This document shows, in pieces, positions 23,000 through 36,440 of a stretch of 64,000 nt of DNA. The position numbers and the translations under genes are program-made. The notes under the pieces were generated by a model. The model made no database searches. It worked only from the letters and a program-made list of their open reading frames with translations, and was not told the origin of the DNA. Location: positions 1-64,000 of the forward strand of contig JASANH010000908.1 of the NCBI GenBank assembly GCA_030248295.1, in the 5' to 3' direction. The stretch's first letter is position 1. Each line of letters starts with the position of its first letter. This stretch comes from Mesodorylaimus sp. YZB2_4. Lineage: Eukaryota > Nematoda > Enoplea > Dorylaimida > Dorylaimidae.

Positions 23000-25160
23000 G
23001 TTCCCCCCCCATAATTTTCTCCTGATATGCAGGTAGGTACGGCTTAGGTTGCAAAAGGCAGCACGTGAGTGATAGGATGTGTGTGGCAGCATGGAGGATT
23101 GAAGGACAAGTTTGCTGCTGCAGCTCAACGTGCAAGGTATTCAGGCTACGAAATTTTTGAACTCCTAACTTATTGCATAAGAAATGGCTCACACGCTGCC
23201 GATACGAGTGTATGTAACACCAGACCAGTTTTTCTGTGCCGATGAAGGCATGTTTCAAATCTAAATGAGGAACTATCGGTAAAAACAGAAGATATAAATT
23301 TAGGCAGTGGGACTTGGGTGAATTCACCAGTATGGCAGCTGCAGATTTTGGCAAAGTAGTTTTCTCACTTACGATGCATTAAGCTCGTCTTCTTTGTCGT
23401 TGAACCGCTAGCGTGGTCCAGAGCAAACGAGAAGCAAGCATTTTAGGCCACTATCACAACATGGCTTTTAAAGCATGGCAGTCGGATGATGATTCAACAA
23501 AATCGTGGAGTATTTGAGGCATATTTCATGTCTTCTAGGATGAGCGATGAAAATTTGTGCACGAGTACTTATTTACTTACGTACGATTATTATACGAAGG
23601 CTCAAAATTTGAATAGCCGCAGTTTCTTAGCTATGATGGTAGGCGAAACGACACGATGAGGGAATCGTCTCAGTGAGGAAACGTCGCATGTCTTAGTGAG
23701 TCGATTTCCCAACCAGGCACGGTGGGGGAATCTACCAAGTGGGGGGGGGGGGGGGGGGGGGGGTGAACGTCTCACAATCGATTCAATAACATAGCCACAT
23801 TTCATTTGCATGTAGCGTGTGTATGGAGCCTAAAGGTCAACCCATACAAGGAAATGAGTTGTGGTGACGGCCCTTCTGCAATCGATGAATATGTACTTCG
23901 CTGGGCATCCCTGATCATCCAGCATGAACCTCTTTGATGTTGCACCCGTTTCACATGAAGCAATTGAAGTGTAACATGAGGGCCTCATAATAGGGGCCCC
24001 TCCCGAACGGACTTTCGCTCAGCCAAGTTGAAATAATTGAAGTCCTGCCATAGAATACAGGGCATAGCGAGTGTAAGTAATCATTCGAATTATGTCGCTT
24101 GAGGGCAGATGGCTCAGTTGGGAGGAGTCAAGGTATAATATCAGGCCCTTGGGTTGAAATGGGCTCTCTCTTGCTCGATCATATTCACTAGTATGCTCCA
24201 GCTTTACAGTAGCTTCGATTAGTACTGTACACTCTCAAGCGGCCACTATGGTCGTCGCATTCCAAGATCAAGGAATCCCAAACACAGATACGTAGCTTTC
24301 AGCGAGAAACATTGCTTTCAGCATTGGTAAAGCTGTGGTGAAACAGTACCCTGGAGTTGACTTGTATCACTAATGCACCATCGACAGTGGAACTGGCCGC
24401 CAGCGTGGGCATCTTATCGTTAGATCGAGCTAAATTGATCAGTAGCGACTAGTGCATATACACAGAGCAGTTGGAGGCGCCCAGGGAGGCAAGGCATAGG
24501 CGCTTGATCGGTGTCTCAAGATCAGTGATCGACACTTTGCAGGACAAGATTTTTTACCGGGCCTAGGGCTATAGAAGATATGGACCGCTGTAAGATCAGG
24601 CAGAACTCGCCGCCACGTCAGCGTAGAGCATCCTACATCGCAACACGCCTTTTAGCATTGCTGCACATTGGAATACAAGTACAGCGCATTCCACATTTCT
24701 AGTTAGTAAAGCAAATGCTTACTGTGTGCCTTGAGAGGCTTGTCAGATTAAAAAGTTACAGCAATAAGATTACATGGCGTCCACGCGGTGCAAGCTGCGG
24801 ATGAGGCGTGTGGGCGCGTGCCTGAGGGGCGTGTGTGTGTGCTCGGCCTCGACTACAGGTCATGCACGCCCGCAAGCTTTGACGCGCCTAGTCTGCAGCA
24901 GGAGGTTTATAAGCGTGCCTGGAATATAACACTTCTAACGCGTCAAATGTGAGTGCTCCTTGCTGGTGTCGCATGCAAAAAGAAAAGTCATCGGCCCTCA
25001 GTATTTTCAGGAACCCAAGAGAATGCCAAACCGCAACTACGCGTACCATCCTAGTTAGTTCCGTGTCATCTTTCCATTTTCATTTGTGCATCAATTTCAC
25101 ATCATTAGTGCGCCTCGGAAAGCATCCCGGAGGTGGAATTGTACCCAAGGACATTACAGT
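23000..25160. other. Unassigned 2.1-kb stretch
   Basis: No coding exon or transposon signature was seen. It contains an uninterrupted run of about 23 G at 23741-23763 and a CGTG-rich patch at 24780-24900. Confidence 0.4.
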
Positions 25161-25164
25161 ACTG

Positions 25165-25605
25165 CCCACAAATAAAGGCCGCAAACCCGATTTGTTTTGC
25201 AAATAAATTGCGAAGGACCATCAATGTGGTTTGCCAATTATTTGCAAACACTTTGCAAAAATGGGGCTGAGGCGTTTGTGACCTCTTAGAGGCTTAGAAC
25301 AAAAGGGACGCGCAACACGCCAATGGAGGGTACGCGGCGCGCCTATTGTTCTCATTGCGCGGAGTGTAACTGACGACGACCCATCCGTAAGTTACCGCGT
25401 CATTTTATACCCAAGGACCATGCAAGGCTCGCGGTCTGAAGGCGATGAAAACAAATCGCCGCGCCACGCGCCCTGTGCCGCAGCCGCCACGGCCCCAAAC
25501 GCCGCAAGCCCATATTTGCAAACTGTTTGCAAATTGTTGGCAAACCCCATTAAGGTCCTTCGCAAACTATTTGCAAGCCAAATCGGGTTTGTGGCTGCAA
25601 AGGAC
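25165..25605. mobile_element. Fold-back MITE-like element rich in TTTGCAAA motifs
   Basis: The segment 25165-25290 (CAAACCCGATTTG, GCGAAGGACC, GGTTTGCCAA, TTTGCAAACA) recurs inverted at 25490-25605 with about 85% similarity by eye. Between the arms lies ~200 bp of GC-richer sequence. No coding capacity is seen. It is a non-autonomous inverted-repeat element of unknown superfamily. Confidence 0.65.
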
Positions 25606-25799
25606 GCATATGGACAACCGTGAATGGCGAGCTCCACTCTGAACGTGTGCCACATTCTTGCTCGAATACGGGCGACCACACCAGAATTAAGCTACAGAAG
25701 ATCCACACTAAATAAAAGCGCCGGCGCCCCCACAAGGAAGAACCCGCCCAACAAGGGAGTGACACATACCAAACGAACCAAGAGAACTTACCATAAAAA

Positions 25800-26086
25800 A
25801 AACCCCCTCCTCCCGCCCCGCATGCCCTTTTTTTTTTTTTTTTGAGGATTTTTTTTTTTCCCGCACGAATTTTATCTTTTCTTTTTTCCCCCTTCTCTTT
25901 TCTTCTTCTTTTTTTCTCTCTTCCTTCTTCTCTCCCTCACACATGTACATTATCAACTCCTTTCTTCTTTATTATTGTTTTTTTTCTCTCAACCAAACGA
26001 CGATCCCGTTTCTCTTTTTGTTCTCGTCTTTTCTTTTTTTTTTACTTATCAATAATTCACAATAAATTTTTCTTTCTACTTATTTT

Positions 26087-26119
<33 letters not shown>

Positions 26120-26440
26120 TCCCTTCTTTCTTTTTTATCTTTTTTTATTTTCTTTTTTTCTTTGACTTTTTTTTTTTCTTTTTTCTATTCATCCGATTTT
26201 TTTTTTTTTTTTTTCCTCTCTTTTCCCTCCTTCTTCTTTCTTTTCCATCCATTCTTTTTTTTTTCCTCCCTTCTATGCTTTTCACCCCTTCCCCTCCTCC
26301 TCCTTTTTTTTTTTATTTTTTTACCCTCTTAAATAATTTTTTTCCCAAGTATAATAAAAAAATATCATTTTTTTTAATTTTTTTTTTTATTTTTTTTTCT
26401 CTTCTCCATTTTTTTTTATAATTATAAATTTATTATTTTT
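25800..26440. repeat. Long polypyrimidine low-complexity tract
   Basis: Over 600 bases consist almost only of T and C on the plus strand, with T-runs up to about 24. No periodic unit is visible. Open frames across it are compositional and were not called. It may be a genuine tract or an artefact of low-quality assembly. Confidence 0.85.
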
Positions 26441-26649
26441 CAGCCCTCGTTGTGGCCTTCATTTGTGAGCAGTACCGTATGTAGATGATTGCAGTAGTCC
26501 ATTCTAGCCTTCGCTGCTTGTTGCCAAGCGCAAAATCACTTGAGGTATGTCGAATAACATATGAAGAACGTAACTAAGGAGAAAAAATATTCGTTTTCCT
26601 AGAATTTCCGGCCACCAGGCTGTTAGTCCTACAGTCACTCCCGCCGCGA

Positions 26650-27664
26650 CGACGATGAGAACTCGTTTTCTGATCACTTTGGCATTAATTTCAGGTAGGT
26701 TAGCATCATGTATTGTACCCTTAGGGATCTTATTGTAACGTTATACTGATTCTTTGGTGAAAACAGGCGCCGAATGCGACCTGCAACTGTCAGACTGCAG
26801 TCGACTAAACGGATTGGTGATTATCAGCCGCTGTTTTTTCCATTTTCTTAACAAGCAGACGTAATGGAAGAACGCGTGGCCAGTGTGTGGGCAGAGCGGT
26901 GGCAAGTTGGCTCAGATACACACGGGGTCTGAATTCAATGCAGTGGTGGCTTGGCTGCAGGTACTTAGACCGGCATAGCAATGGACTGCGATCGGAGCTT
27001 CTAGCTACATTTTGATTTAGTTACTGTTTTCATCAATTTTTATTACCTCGTTGCATCATAATCACTCCCATTTTCAGGCCTCGTACAACCCTGTCAAAAA
27101 ATCAGCGTGGCTTGCTCTGAGACGCGATTCTGGAATCAATGGCGTGGTTCCATGTTTAATAACCCAAAACACATCTTACTGGTATGACAACGAAACAACC
27201 AAGAGCCTGCCACAAATGCGGGCCGCTGACACGTTGATCCAATATCACATATGTGACGACACAGACTCCGTAACAGGCGGCTACTGCTATGCAGGCGACG
27301 AGCTCATTGCGATTGCCGCTCTGCTTTTTCAATAGTGCGCCCAAGTTTCTTTAACTCGCGTCCAGCCCAATGTTAGTTCCATTTTAGTAAACAATCTACA
27401 AAGCTACAATAAAACCGACGTTTGTTTGACTTAAACACCAACAGATATATTTTCAGCATTGCAACCTCAAGATTGCGCCGATGCATGCACACAACGGACT
27501 CGGTGTCACAGTTTCAACTTTATCCAAAATTTGACCATCTGACAAAGCGTTTGTGAATTGTTCACTTGGTCAGCGTCGGATGCTTGCCCTGCATGCCCCA
27601 GTGTATCAGTCACGGGGCCTCCCATCAATCAAAACTGCATTACTTATGATTTCAATCACTAACG
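26650..27664 (+). pseudogene. C-type-lectin-like secreted protein, copy 2 (damaged)
   Basis: Exon 1 (26657-26697) encodes a signal peptide, MRTRFLITLALIS, with GTAGGT following. Exon 2 starts at an acceptor near 26765 with GAECDLQLSDCSRL. A later exon reads WKNAWPVCGQSGGK, then LAQIHTGSEFNAVVAWLQ, the classic W..A...C...GG.La.I...E start of a C-type lectin domain, preceded by an in-frame TAA. From ~27078, SAWLALRRDSGINGVVPC and NTSYWYDNETTKS match copy 1. The last exon (from ~27456) has TGA where copy 1 has a Cys codon, and the middle lacks the lectin C-terminal cysteines. Fold identification is good; integrity is poor. Confidence 0.55.
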
Positions 27665-28019
27665 ATTGGAACGATCAAAGACCACGTGAAGTTTGCTGAT
27701 GTTGCTTGTGTTCTGACTTTATAACCTTATGTCTTTTCGAGGTTTTGTTCTCACTGATTGCGGCAGTCCCGATTCCACGATGTCGTTCATATCACAGATG
27801 TGCCGTCAATGTCTCTGCGCGCAGTAGTTTAGCATGAACTCTGCCCGAACTGTATCTCAGGAAGTACATACTGCATACTATTCAGTGAGAGATTTCTCAA
27901 AAGTTTTCTTCTGATTCCGAATTTACACAGCTCAAAGACTTACAAATCGCGCACAGCGCAAGGCAACACTGAAAGGATGTAATGACCAGCTTCGAAGTCT
28001 TGCTGCTGAACTTTATTGC
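27665..28019. other. Unassigned stretch
   Basis: Nothing recognised between the lectin-like copy and the SINE. Confidence 0.4.
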
Positions 28020-28430
28020 TTCACTAGTTTTTTGTTTTTTATTTTTGTGGGCCGAAGCCCGTTTTGCTTATAGCTGGCCAGCAGTCAAACCTTAAGCTCT
28101 GGGCACACACAGCAGCGTCCTTCTGTGTGTCTCCACTCAGAGCACCTTCGCGCGAGGACGAGAGAACCCCCACGATTGCGGGTGGGCTTTAAACCCTGTC
28201 AGTGTTGGACAGCCGAGACTGTCTTCTCGTCTGGCTTCGGTCTCTCCATTCGCATCACCTCGGCGGTCCCCAGTGAGCAACCCACGGCCTGACGTGCATG
28301 CTACAGTAGGGTTTATGAATCGCAAACCGACCTCCATCACCAGGGATCGAGCCCGAGACGATTCCAGCCACTCGCTCCCAAGCAATACGGAGAGACGAAT
28401 GCTAAACCACTGCACCACCGACACCGCTTA
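28020..28430 (-). mobile_element. tRNA-derived SINE, family 1, minus copy
   Basis: On the minus strand it starts AGCGGTGTCGGTGGTGCAGT (box A) and has GGGCTCGATCCCTGG (box B), a ~330-bp unrelated body, and a 3' end TTCGGCCCACAAAAATAAAA. It is alignable throughout with 39698-40150. Confidence 0.85.
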
Positions 28431-29060
28431 GCTTCAGTAGTACAATGCCAACAGTTTTTTCTACAGACATAAAAACAGTTGAGAGTTTTGTTTTTTCGGC
28501 AGGAGTCCGGCATTGCTTAACGCTCACCAATCTCAAAAAACTCCAATCATGTCATATCTTTTCAGTGATTTTATCTGACTCTTTGAAGTTCTGAAGTTGA
28601 AGTTTTGTTCTGAATTAAGCACAAAACAGTGAAGCAAAGCTATTAGTCCTATCGGTAAGCAGGACAATGTCGAACGCGATTTCAGTTTTGTCTATAATTT
28701 ACTTCGTCGAACTGGATAACACTTACTGAAAATTCAAAAAAGGAAATTACTGATAGTACAGTAGTTAATTTTGTATGTTTTTCCAAGGTAAGTTATGATT
28801 ACTCTGAACTACGCTATGGTAATGCATTAATTTAGAGATACGAACAGTGGCACCTAAATTGGACATTATTTTGAAATATAAATCGATGAAACTGGATTTT
28901 TAATGCAGCAACGTTTCACCCCTTGCATCTTTTTTGATCTGATCATCCGTATTCATTATCCAGCGGGACTTTACTTCCGTTTCGCAGCTATGTCTGCATA
29001 AAAATCCACGCACATTGTCAGCACAAAAAAAGCGAATAGCGAAGGTAATAAAAAAGAATC
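28431..29060. other. Unassigned stretch 3' of the trypsin-like gene
   Basis: AT-rich, no coding exon recognised. It probably includes the 3' UTR of the minus-strand protease gene. Confidence 0.4.
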
Positions 29061-29062
29061 GC

Positions 29063-31011
<1,949 letters not shown>

Positions 31012-31899
31012 GTTGAACCAGTGGTTTCTGAAGACTCTTATGAGGCGATGGCAAAAGATTCATTAAACTGCCCCCTGCTGACGATGCTGCCTCCTAATAA
31101 CCTGACTCGAGGCGAACCTTTTTCCATCAGCAGAGGAGACAAGGAACCAGTTTCCCTGCATCCTAAACTCTCTAGCAGGACCACGCTTTCTCACCTTGTC
31201 AAGAAAGAAGCCAAGAGGTTTCAATCGTAGAATTTATGCGTGATCAAAAGAAACTGTGGCTCGAAGCCAAATTTCCAAGCATAACATATGACCTGCAATA
31301 GGACACTGGAGCGTCAGGGGGTTGTAGCATTCGAGGAATCTTTTTTAATTCAGTTCGATCGCCTTTTTGAAGAAAATCTTTATCTTTTGTGACTCTCTCA
31401 CTTTTATCATTCATGTTGTCAGGCAAGGACATATGGACGCCACTGCACTGGTTGAAATGGCCTCGAATTGACACGGAGGCGTGCACCGGGCACCGAGCAA
31501 AAAAAGGAGAAGCTTATTCACAAGCACTGAGCTGGAGGTACATACTGTAACGTTTTTACTCGTATTTGACTGGATACATCCTTCCTTGCGGTTTTGTACC
31601 TGCTCTGACGCAGAGTGCAGCCCTCGTGCAAGGCGGGCCTTGGCGAGTCAAGGAGAGAATGATCGATAATCTCCCCTGATCAATCGCGATGGCTCACGAG
31701 GGAACCTCTCTGACTGTCTGAGAGTGAGGTGGCTGACTGTCGTTAGCCGGATGCGTTGGTCTCGCATTGATTGGGGCGGAAATCCTGACTGGAAGGCCTC
31801 AGTTCTGTTCCGGCTGAGGACGGCAGCCGGTAAGCCTGCTCTCACGATCAGAGTGGAAACAAGTCTTTGACGGCCATTTAGTAAGTCCATAACTGGCCT
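31012..31899. other. Unassigned stretch upstream of the protease gene
   Basis: It should contain the promoter of the minus-strand trypsin-like gene; no specific element was recognised. Confidence 0.4.
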
Positions 31900-32230
31900 T
31901 GCACACCTGGCTCTGGGCGACTCACAGGGTACCGTCAAGTGGGGGAGGCCGAACGAATAGAGAATCAGAAAACTGGTTCCCGAACACCTGTTGGGAAGGT
32001 TCCTCCCTTCTCGCCCAGTATCATGCTGGGTGGGACGCTGGTGCTGGCACAGGATGTCCTCGTGTAAAGGTGCTCCTAGTGGAGACACACAGATGGAAGC
32101 AGCAGTGAGGGCTGGTCACCTCACGGCCCCGCTGATCGTATCATGACTGCTGGCCGGCTATAGGCAAAAACGGGTTGGAAGTCCCCTTGTGGAAGCTGAA
32201 GGTGGGCCCAACACACAAAAAAATTAAAAA
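31900..32230 (+). repeat. Diverged SINE family 1 copy (3' part)
   Basis: It matches the 3' half of the SINE at 39698-40150: GATGTCCTCGTGTAAAGGTG, TAGTGGAGACACACAGA and GACTGCTGGCCGGCTA, then AGGCAAAAACGGG. The tRNA-like head is not clear. Confidence 0.6.
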
Positions 32231-32244
32231 GTAGGTAGAAAGAA

Positions 32245-32400
32245 AACTCTCCCCTGGCTTGGAGACGTCGACCTTTCGGGTTGATGTCTCACAAGTCAGC
32301 CGCAAGGTACAGTATAGTTGTAAGACTTGCCTGCTCCAGTCGGAGTTTTTGTCCCGCCGACAACAATCTCTCCTTCGCCTGCCAGGCTTTGTTTCAAGTG
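32245..32400 (+). repeat. SINE-like repeat family 2, copy 3
   Basis: It contains GACGTCGACCTTTCGGGTTG and AAGACTTGCCTGCTCCAGTC, aligned with the copies at 7.9 kb and 22.9 kb. It directly follows the SINE family 1 relic. Confidence 0.5.
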
Positions 32401-32439
32401 CGTTCGCGAAGATTTTAATCTCGTCCAGTGTCTGTTGCA

Positions 32440-32800
32440 GGCATATTGTTATGCTAGGTGGCGTGTTTTGTGTGATTACAATCTGTTTTCTTTGGGAGTG
32501 TACACGCGGCACCATGGGCGATTTAAGGTTGGCAGCAACACTTGGATCGCCACGCAATGTCTACCTAACCACTTATAACAAAGCCCGCCATTTTCAAAAT
32601 CTGCGTAGTGCACGCATATGTGCATATCTTGTTTAGTAAACAATCTAACCGTGCTAAGGAGCAGACAATTGATTCTGCTATGCGATAAGTGGTTCAGATC
32701 AGGGACTGGCGATCCAAGTGTGCTGCCAGCTCTGGTTCGCACCATGGGCGACGGGCGTGTATATTCCCAAAGAAAAAAGATAATATTACAGGCGGAGGAC
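32440..32800. mobile_element. Palindromic non-autonomous element
   Basis: The left arm ~32455-32570 (CTTTGGGAGTGTACACG...CACTTGGATCGCCA) and the right arm ~32680-32785 (TGGCGATCCAAGTGTGCTGC...GTGTATATTCCCAAAG) are inverted repeats of about 100 bp around a ~110-bp centre. Centre plus right arm recur at 15835-16005. No coding capacity is seen. Confidence 0.7.
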
Positions 32801-33547
32801 CCGTTTTTGTCGAGCATTCATGTTTCCAAGCGTGTACGACTGAAGTTGCTTATGACTGTAAAAATTCCTCGATAACTTTTACTTGATGCCAGTAAAGCTT
32901 AATTTTACCCAGACTCCATGTTGCCGTTTGCCAAATGGCAATCGTCGATCGTTAGACTAAAGGGTAGGTATTTTGACGTCATACCATAGATATGACAAAA
33001 GTCACCCTGGAGCAGCTAACGTATTAAGCGGATCAACGAGTATGTAGTGCTGGCAACTGTGCCAACTCGATGATACAGACGTCATACACTTCGCACTTTT
33101 GGGAACGATAAATCATTAAATTTTCGAATGTCCCAGAGCCAGAAAGTATTTGTTCAAGCAGCACATTTGAAATGGAGAAACTTTCTGGAGTTAGGTCCCA
33201 TCTATGTAGGTATTGTTGAGTTTAGCGCTACTGCCCCCTGCCGGTTGTACAGTAGACAGACGAATTGCATAGAGTGAATATGTGTATAACTCTAACCTAG
33301 CGCTAACAGTCTCGCCCAGGCCATTCGTCTGTTGTAAACGCGCAATTTGGTATTCTGGTTCTACAAAACTAACCTTCTGTCTTTGCAATAGCGCAAGAAA
33401 GAGTAAGCAAAACAAAACATCTGATTACTAAAAAAACAATTTTGGCAATCAAGATTTATAAACCCCGATTTGGAGTCCGCGGACTTTGGTACGGCATTGC
33501 AATTACTTCTCAATTACATCGAGATTCAGTCAACCAGATTTTGACAT
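32801..33547. other. Unassigned stretch
   Basis: No gene or repeat was recognised. Confidence 0.4.
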
Positions 33548-35314
33548 TTGGGTGCACTTCGACAAAAAAGAGCTGTTCTTTGCAATGTCTTGAAAACAAC
33601 AGAAACCACAGTCATTTTGAAATTAGCCAAGTATTTTCGGCTTCACAAATCTGACTGGACTGGATTTTTGATTTGGTTCGTGGGTGTATTTGCTTTGGGG
33701 ACACTACTAATTCTAGATTTTCTTCCACTTTTGACAGACTACACGAACATCAATTCTGATACACAAATTGAAATTATCAAAAATGGCACTTTCCGCCCAC
33801 CAAATCTAACCTCTTGTATCCCCTACTACAGCGGTTCGCTATCCAACATTGCTGAATATCTCTTGACCCATCGTGGCTCAAACGAGACAGTCGCTGCAAA
33901 CACAGTGGCTTGCCTTGACCGCCAAGGATTGAGCGACCATTCCTGGGATATCTGGAAAACTATGAACTCCAGTTTAACTATACACACCTCAAAATATGAC
34001 AGTTGTGGAAAATCTCACAACTAATGCATTAATTGCTAAACTTCTCTCTGATCCAAAAAAAATCGATTTACTTGTCCTGAATTGAACAAATTTTAATTGG
34101 AATCAACCCTTCGTCGTCGCTGTTTGGAGATTTTTCTCCTGCATCAAATTGCAAGATAATGCTTTTCTAACTGAGGGAAGTGATTATTTGTTTTCAGACA
34201 CCTGCGCTGCTCTTCACATGTCCTTAGTCGATCAACTTACACACGATGATTTTAATAAAATTTTTCATCTTTTAATCAGAAAAATAGAAACTTATTAAAA
34301 AGTCGAAATAAGCTTCCAAATTGATACAAGCTTAGCACCAGGAGAAAGCAGCTTGATTAGTAATCGTGATGAATTGGCAATAGTTGTGAAAACTCTGTGT
34401 TTCCCCTTATTTCCGAACTCTACATTAGAAAAATTTTCGTACCCAGCTTTTCCCGATCTTATTCAACCCCCTTGGTTGCGGACAAAACGTGGTAGCGAAT
34501 TTTCTGTATGGGCGGATAGTCCTGAAATCACAGATGCCATTTATTTCACAGGAGATAAGGATAAGGAAAGAATAGCGCACGAATCTATCATGATTCATTT
34601 CGATATTAATATGAAAGTGATTGAGACCCGCCCGCTCACCCAGTGTATCCATGACAGGACGCCAGTGAGCATCTGTGTCATTCAGTATCATATGCGATTG
34701 TCAGTGCGTTCCACTAGCATTCCGACAACTTCTACCGGCTAAGCTTATTGAGCCTTTTTGCAATTTTACCGCGTATCAGATTTGTTCAGAAAAATTGCGC
34801 TTGACCTTTCTCGATGCACAGCGACTGTGCATCAACAAATCTGAAAATATATTTTACAAATGGAGAACATTTGCGCTCGCAGTGCCTCAAAAATCGGCAG
34901 ATGTGGTATTCCAACTTTACTTACCAATCCAAGCAAGCGCTCCGCTCCGTATGTTCAGTTTTCTGTAACCGTCAAAGATACACCAGAAAAATTTCTGTCC
35001 CAGATTGCAGGATTAGTGAATTTTTATCTAGGATTTAGCGGATTATCATTTTGCGCATTTGCTATTTATTGCATTAGTATTTTAAAGAATTGATGTCAAC
35101 GAAGAAAATTGAATCTGCAACGATGTTTCAAAAATCATCGACAAATTCATCCGTCAAAAATGATTTTAAACGAGTCTCATATATTATTCTGCGAGCCGAA
35201 GGTATTTTAGGGGTTCCAGAAGAAAATATGAGGGAGGAAGTGACACAGATTATTGAAGGCTTGAGGCAGAGAATCGCTAGATTAGAAAGAGTTGTTCTGT
35301 CAGAGAAATCTTGA
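33548..35314 (+). pseudogene. DEG/ENaC channel-like pseudogene 3
   Basis: Segment 33548-34024 holds TM1 (LIWFVGVFALGTLLILDFLP) and the post-TM1 RPPNLTSCIPYY motif. Extracellular blocks follow in other frames, including NFNWNQPFVVAVWRFFSC, which matches the same region of pseudogene 1, and a Cys-rich block PFCNFTAYQICSEKLRLTF. The distal frame has KFLSQIAGLVNFYLGFSGLS, pre-TM2/TM2 with the GxS-like filter, and stops at ISILKN. A 74-aa frame just downstream (35090-35314) looks like a helical cytosolic tail. At least three frame changes and two stops interrupt it. It is more diverged from copies 1 and 2 than they are from each other. Confidence 0.7.
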
Positions 35315-36278
35315 CATTGTGTCTTGACATTTGGTATTTGGGTTTTGGCAATAACATTTGCCTAACAATAGTAGAAATTGCGGTTGCTCGAGCCAAAATA
35401 CTTAGTGATTTTGTGAAGCAAAATACTGTGAAGATTGTAAAGTAAAGCTTGCGCACAATGATTAATCATGAGTTTCAAAAGGACGGGAAAGACGGGGCTT
35501 CCCAAAACGGGTTTTAAACCTGTGTATGTACAGTATATTTAGGCAGAAAACTCATGAACAAAGTTTTCTCTTTTTCTGAGACCGAAGATATATCGTTTGG
35601 ATGCATATTACCTGAAATCTGACTGTGAGCTGAACTATGGGTCTGAGACCAATATTTTTGTTCAAACAAGATCGAAGTGATAAAAGACGCGTCTCTGGCT
35701 TTATAGGCAAAACATTTACTGCTTCAAGCTTTCTCACCATAGCAGCGTACAACGCAGTCCCTGTGCGTTTTGCGCAAATTTGGAGGTTCGCTTTCTTGTG
35801 ATTGAAAAAAAAAGATATTTTAATTTGGAGTGTCCAATAAACACTTATCTTATCTTATCTGTCACATTCACATTTCCAACTGTTCCAAGTGTGGGTTTAG
35901 ACAGCCTAGTCTGCCTTGACACTGTTAAGATGCCCTGGTATGAGCTTGGGCAAGTGTTTTAGTTGTCCGCTTTTAAGCAGGCAATAACGATTATTGTTGG
36001 AACAGATGGAAAGGGGCCGTTCAAAAACGACGTCGTATGCAAATCAGCAATTTTTGACCCTTCCCCCCCCTCCCCCCCCCCCTCGAAAGCAGCGATCGCA
36101 GTTCAAGGAAGTGGCGCCACTGCGTTGGATATTCCCGATACCACCAGCGCATTGGCGAGAAAATCATCATGTAGTTCGGGTAGGTCAGGGGTCAAATTTA
36201 GGAATACCCTGGGGACTTTTGGGAGCATGATGTTTTTTGCAGGGCGCGGATAGAACGCCCGAACGTTATGGTGTTGGT
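35315..36278. other. Unassigned stretch
   Basis: No gene was recognised. A C-run-rich segment lies at 36060-36085. Confidence 0.4.
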
Positions 36279-36440
36279 TGAAAACATGGATGATGATTGG
36301 TTGAAAACATGGATGATGATTGGTTGAAAACATGGATGATGATTGGTTGAAAACATGGATGATGATTGGTTGAAAACATGGATGATGATTGGTTGAAAAC
36401 ATGGATGATGATTGGTTGAAAACATGGATGATGATTGGTT
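36279..36440. repeat. Minisatellite, 23-bp unit x ~7
   Basis: Near-perfect tandem copies of AAAACATGGATGATGATTGG plus TTG. The unit is not a multiple of three, so the open frames across it are frame-rotating repeats rather than a protein. Confidence 0.9.

Noticed and set aside
22770-23354. 194-codon minus-strand open frame
   Set aside because: It overlaps the SINE-like repeat family 2 and has no recognisable domain.
23741-23763. Long G-run as a G-quadruplex regulatory element
   Set aside because: A single homopolymer of this length is more likely a sequencing or replication-slippage feature; nothing nearby suggests regulation.
25842-26165. 107-codon Phe/Leu/Ser-rich open frame
   Set aside because: Pure consequence of the T/C low-complexity tract; no domain and no splice context.
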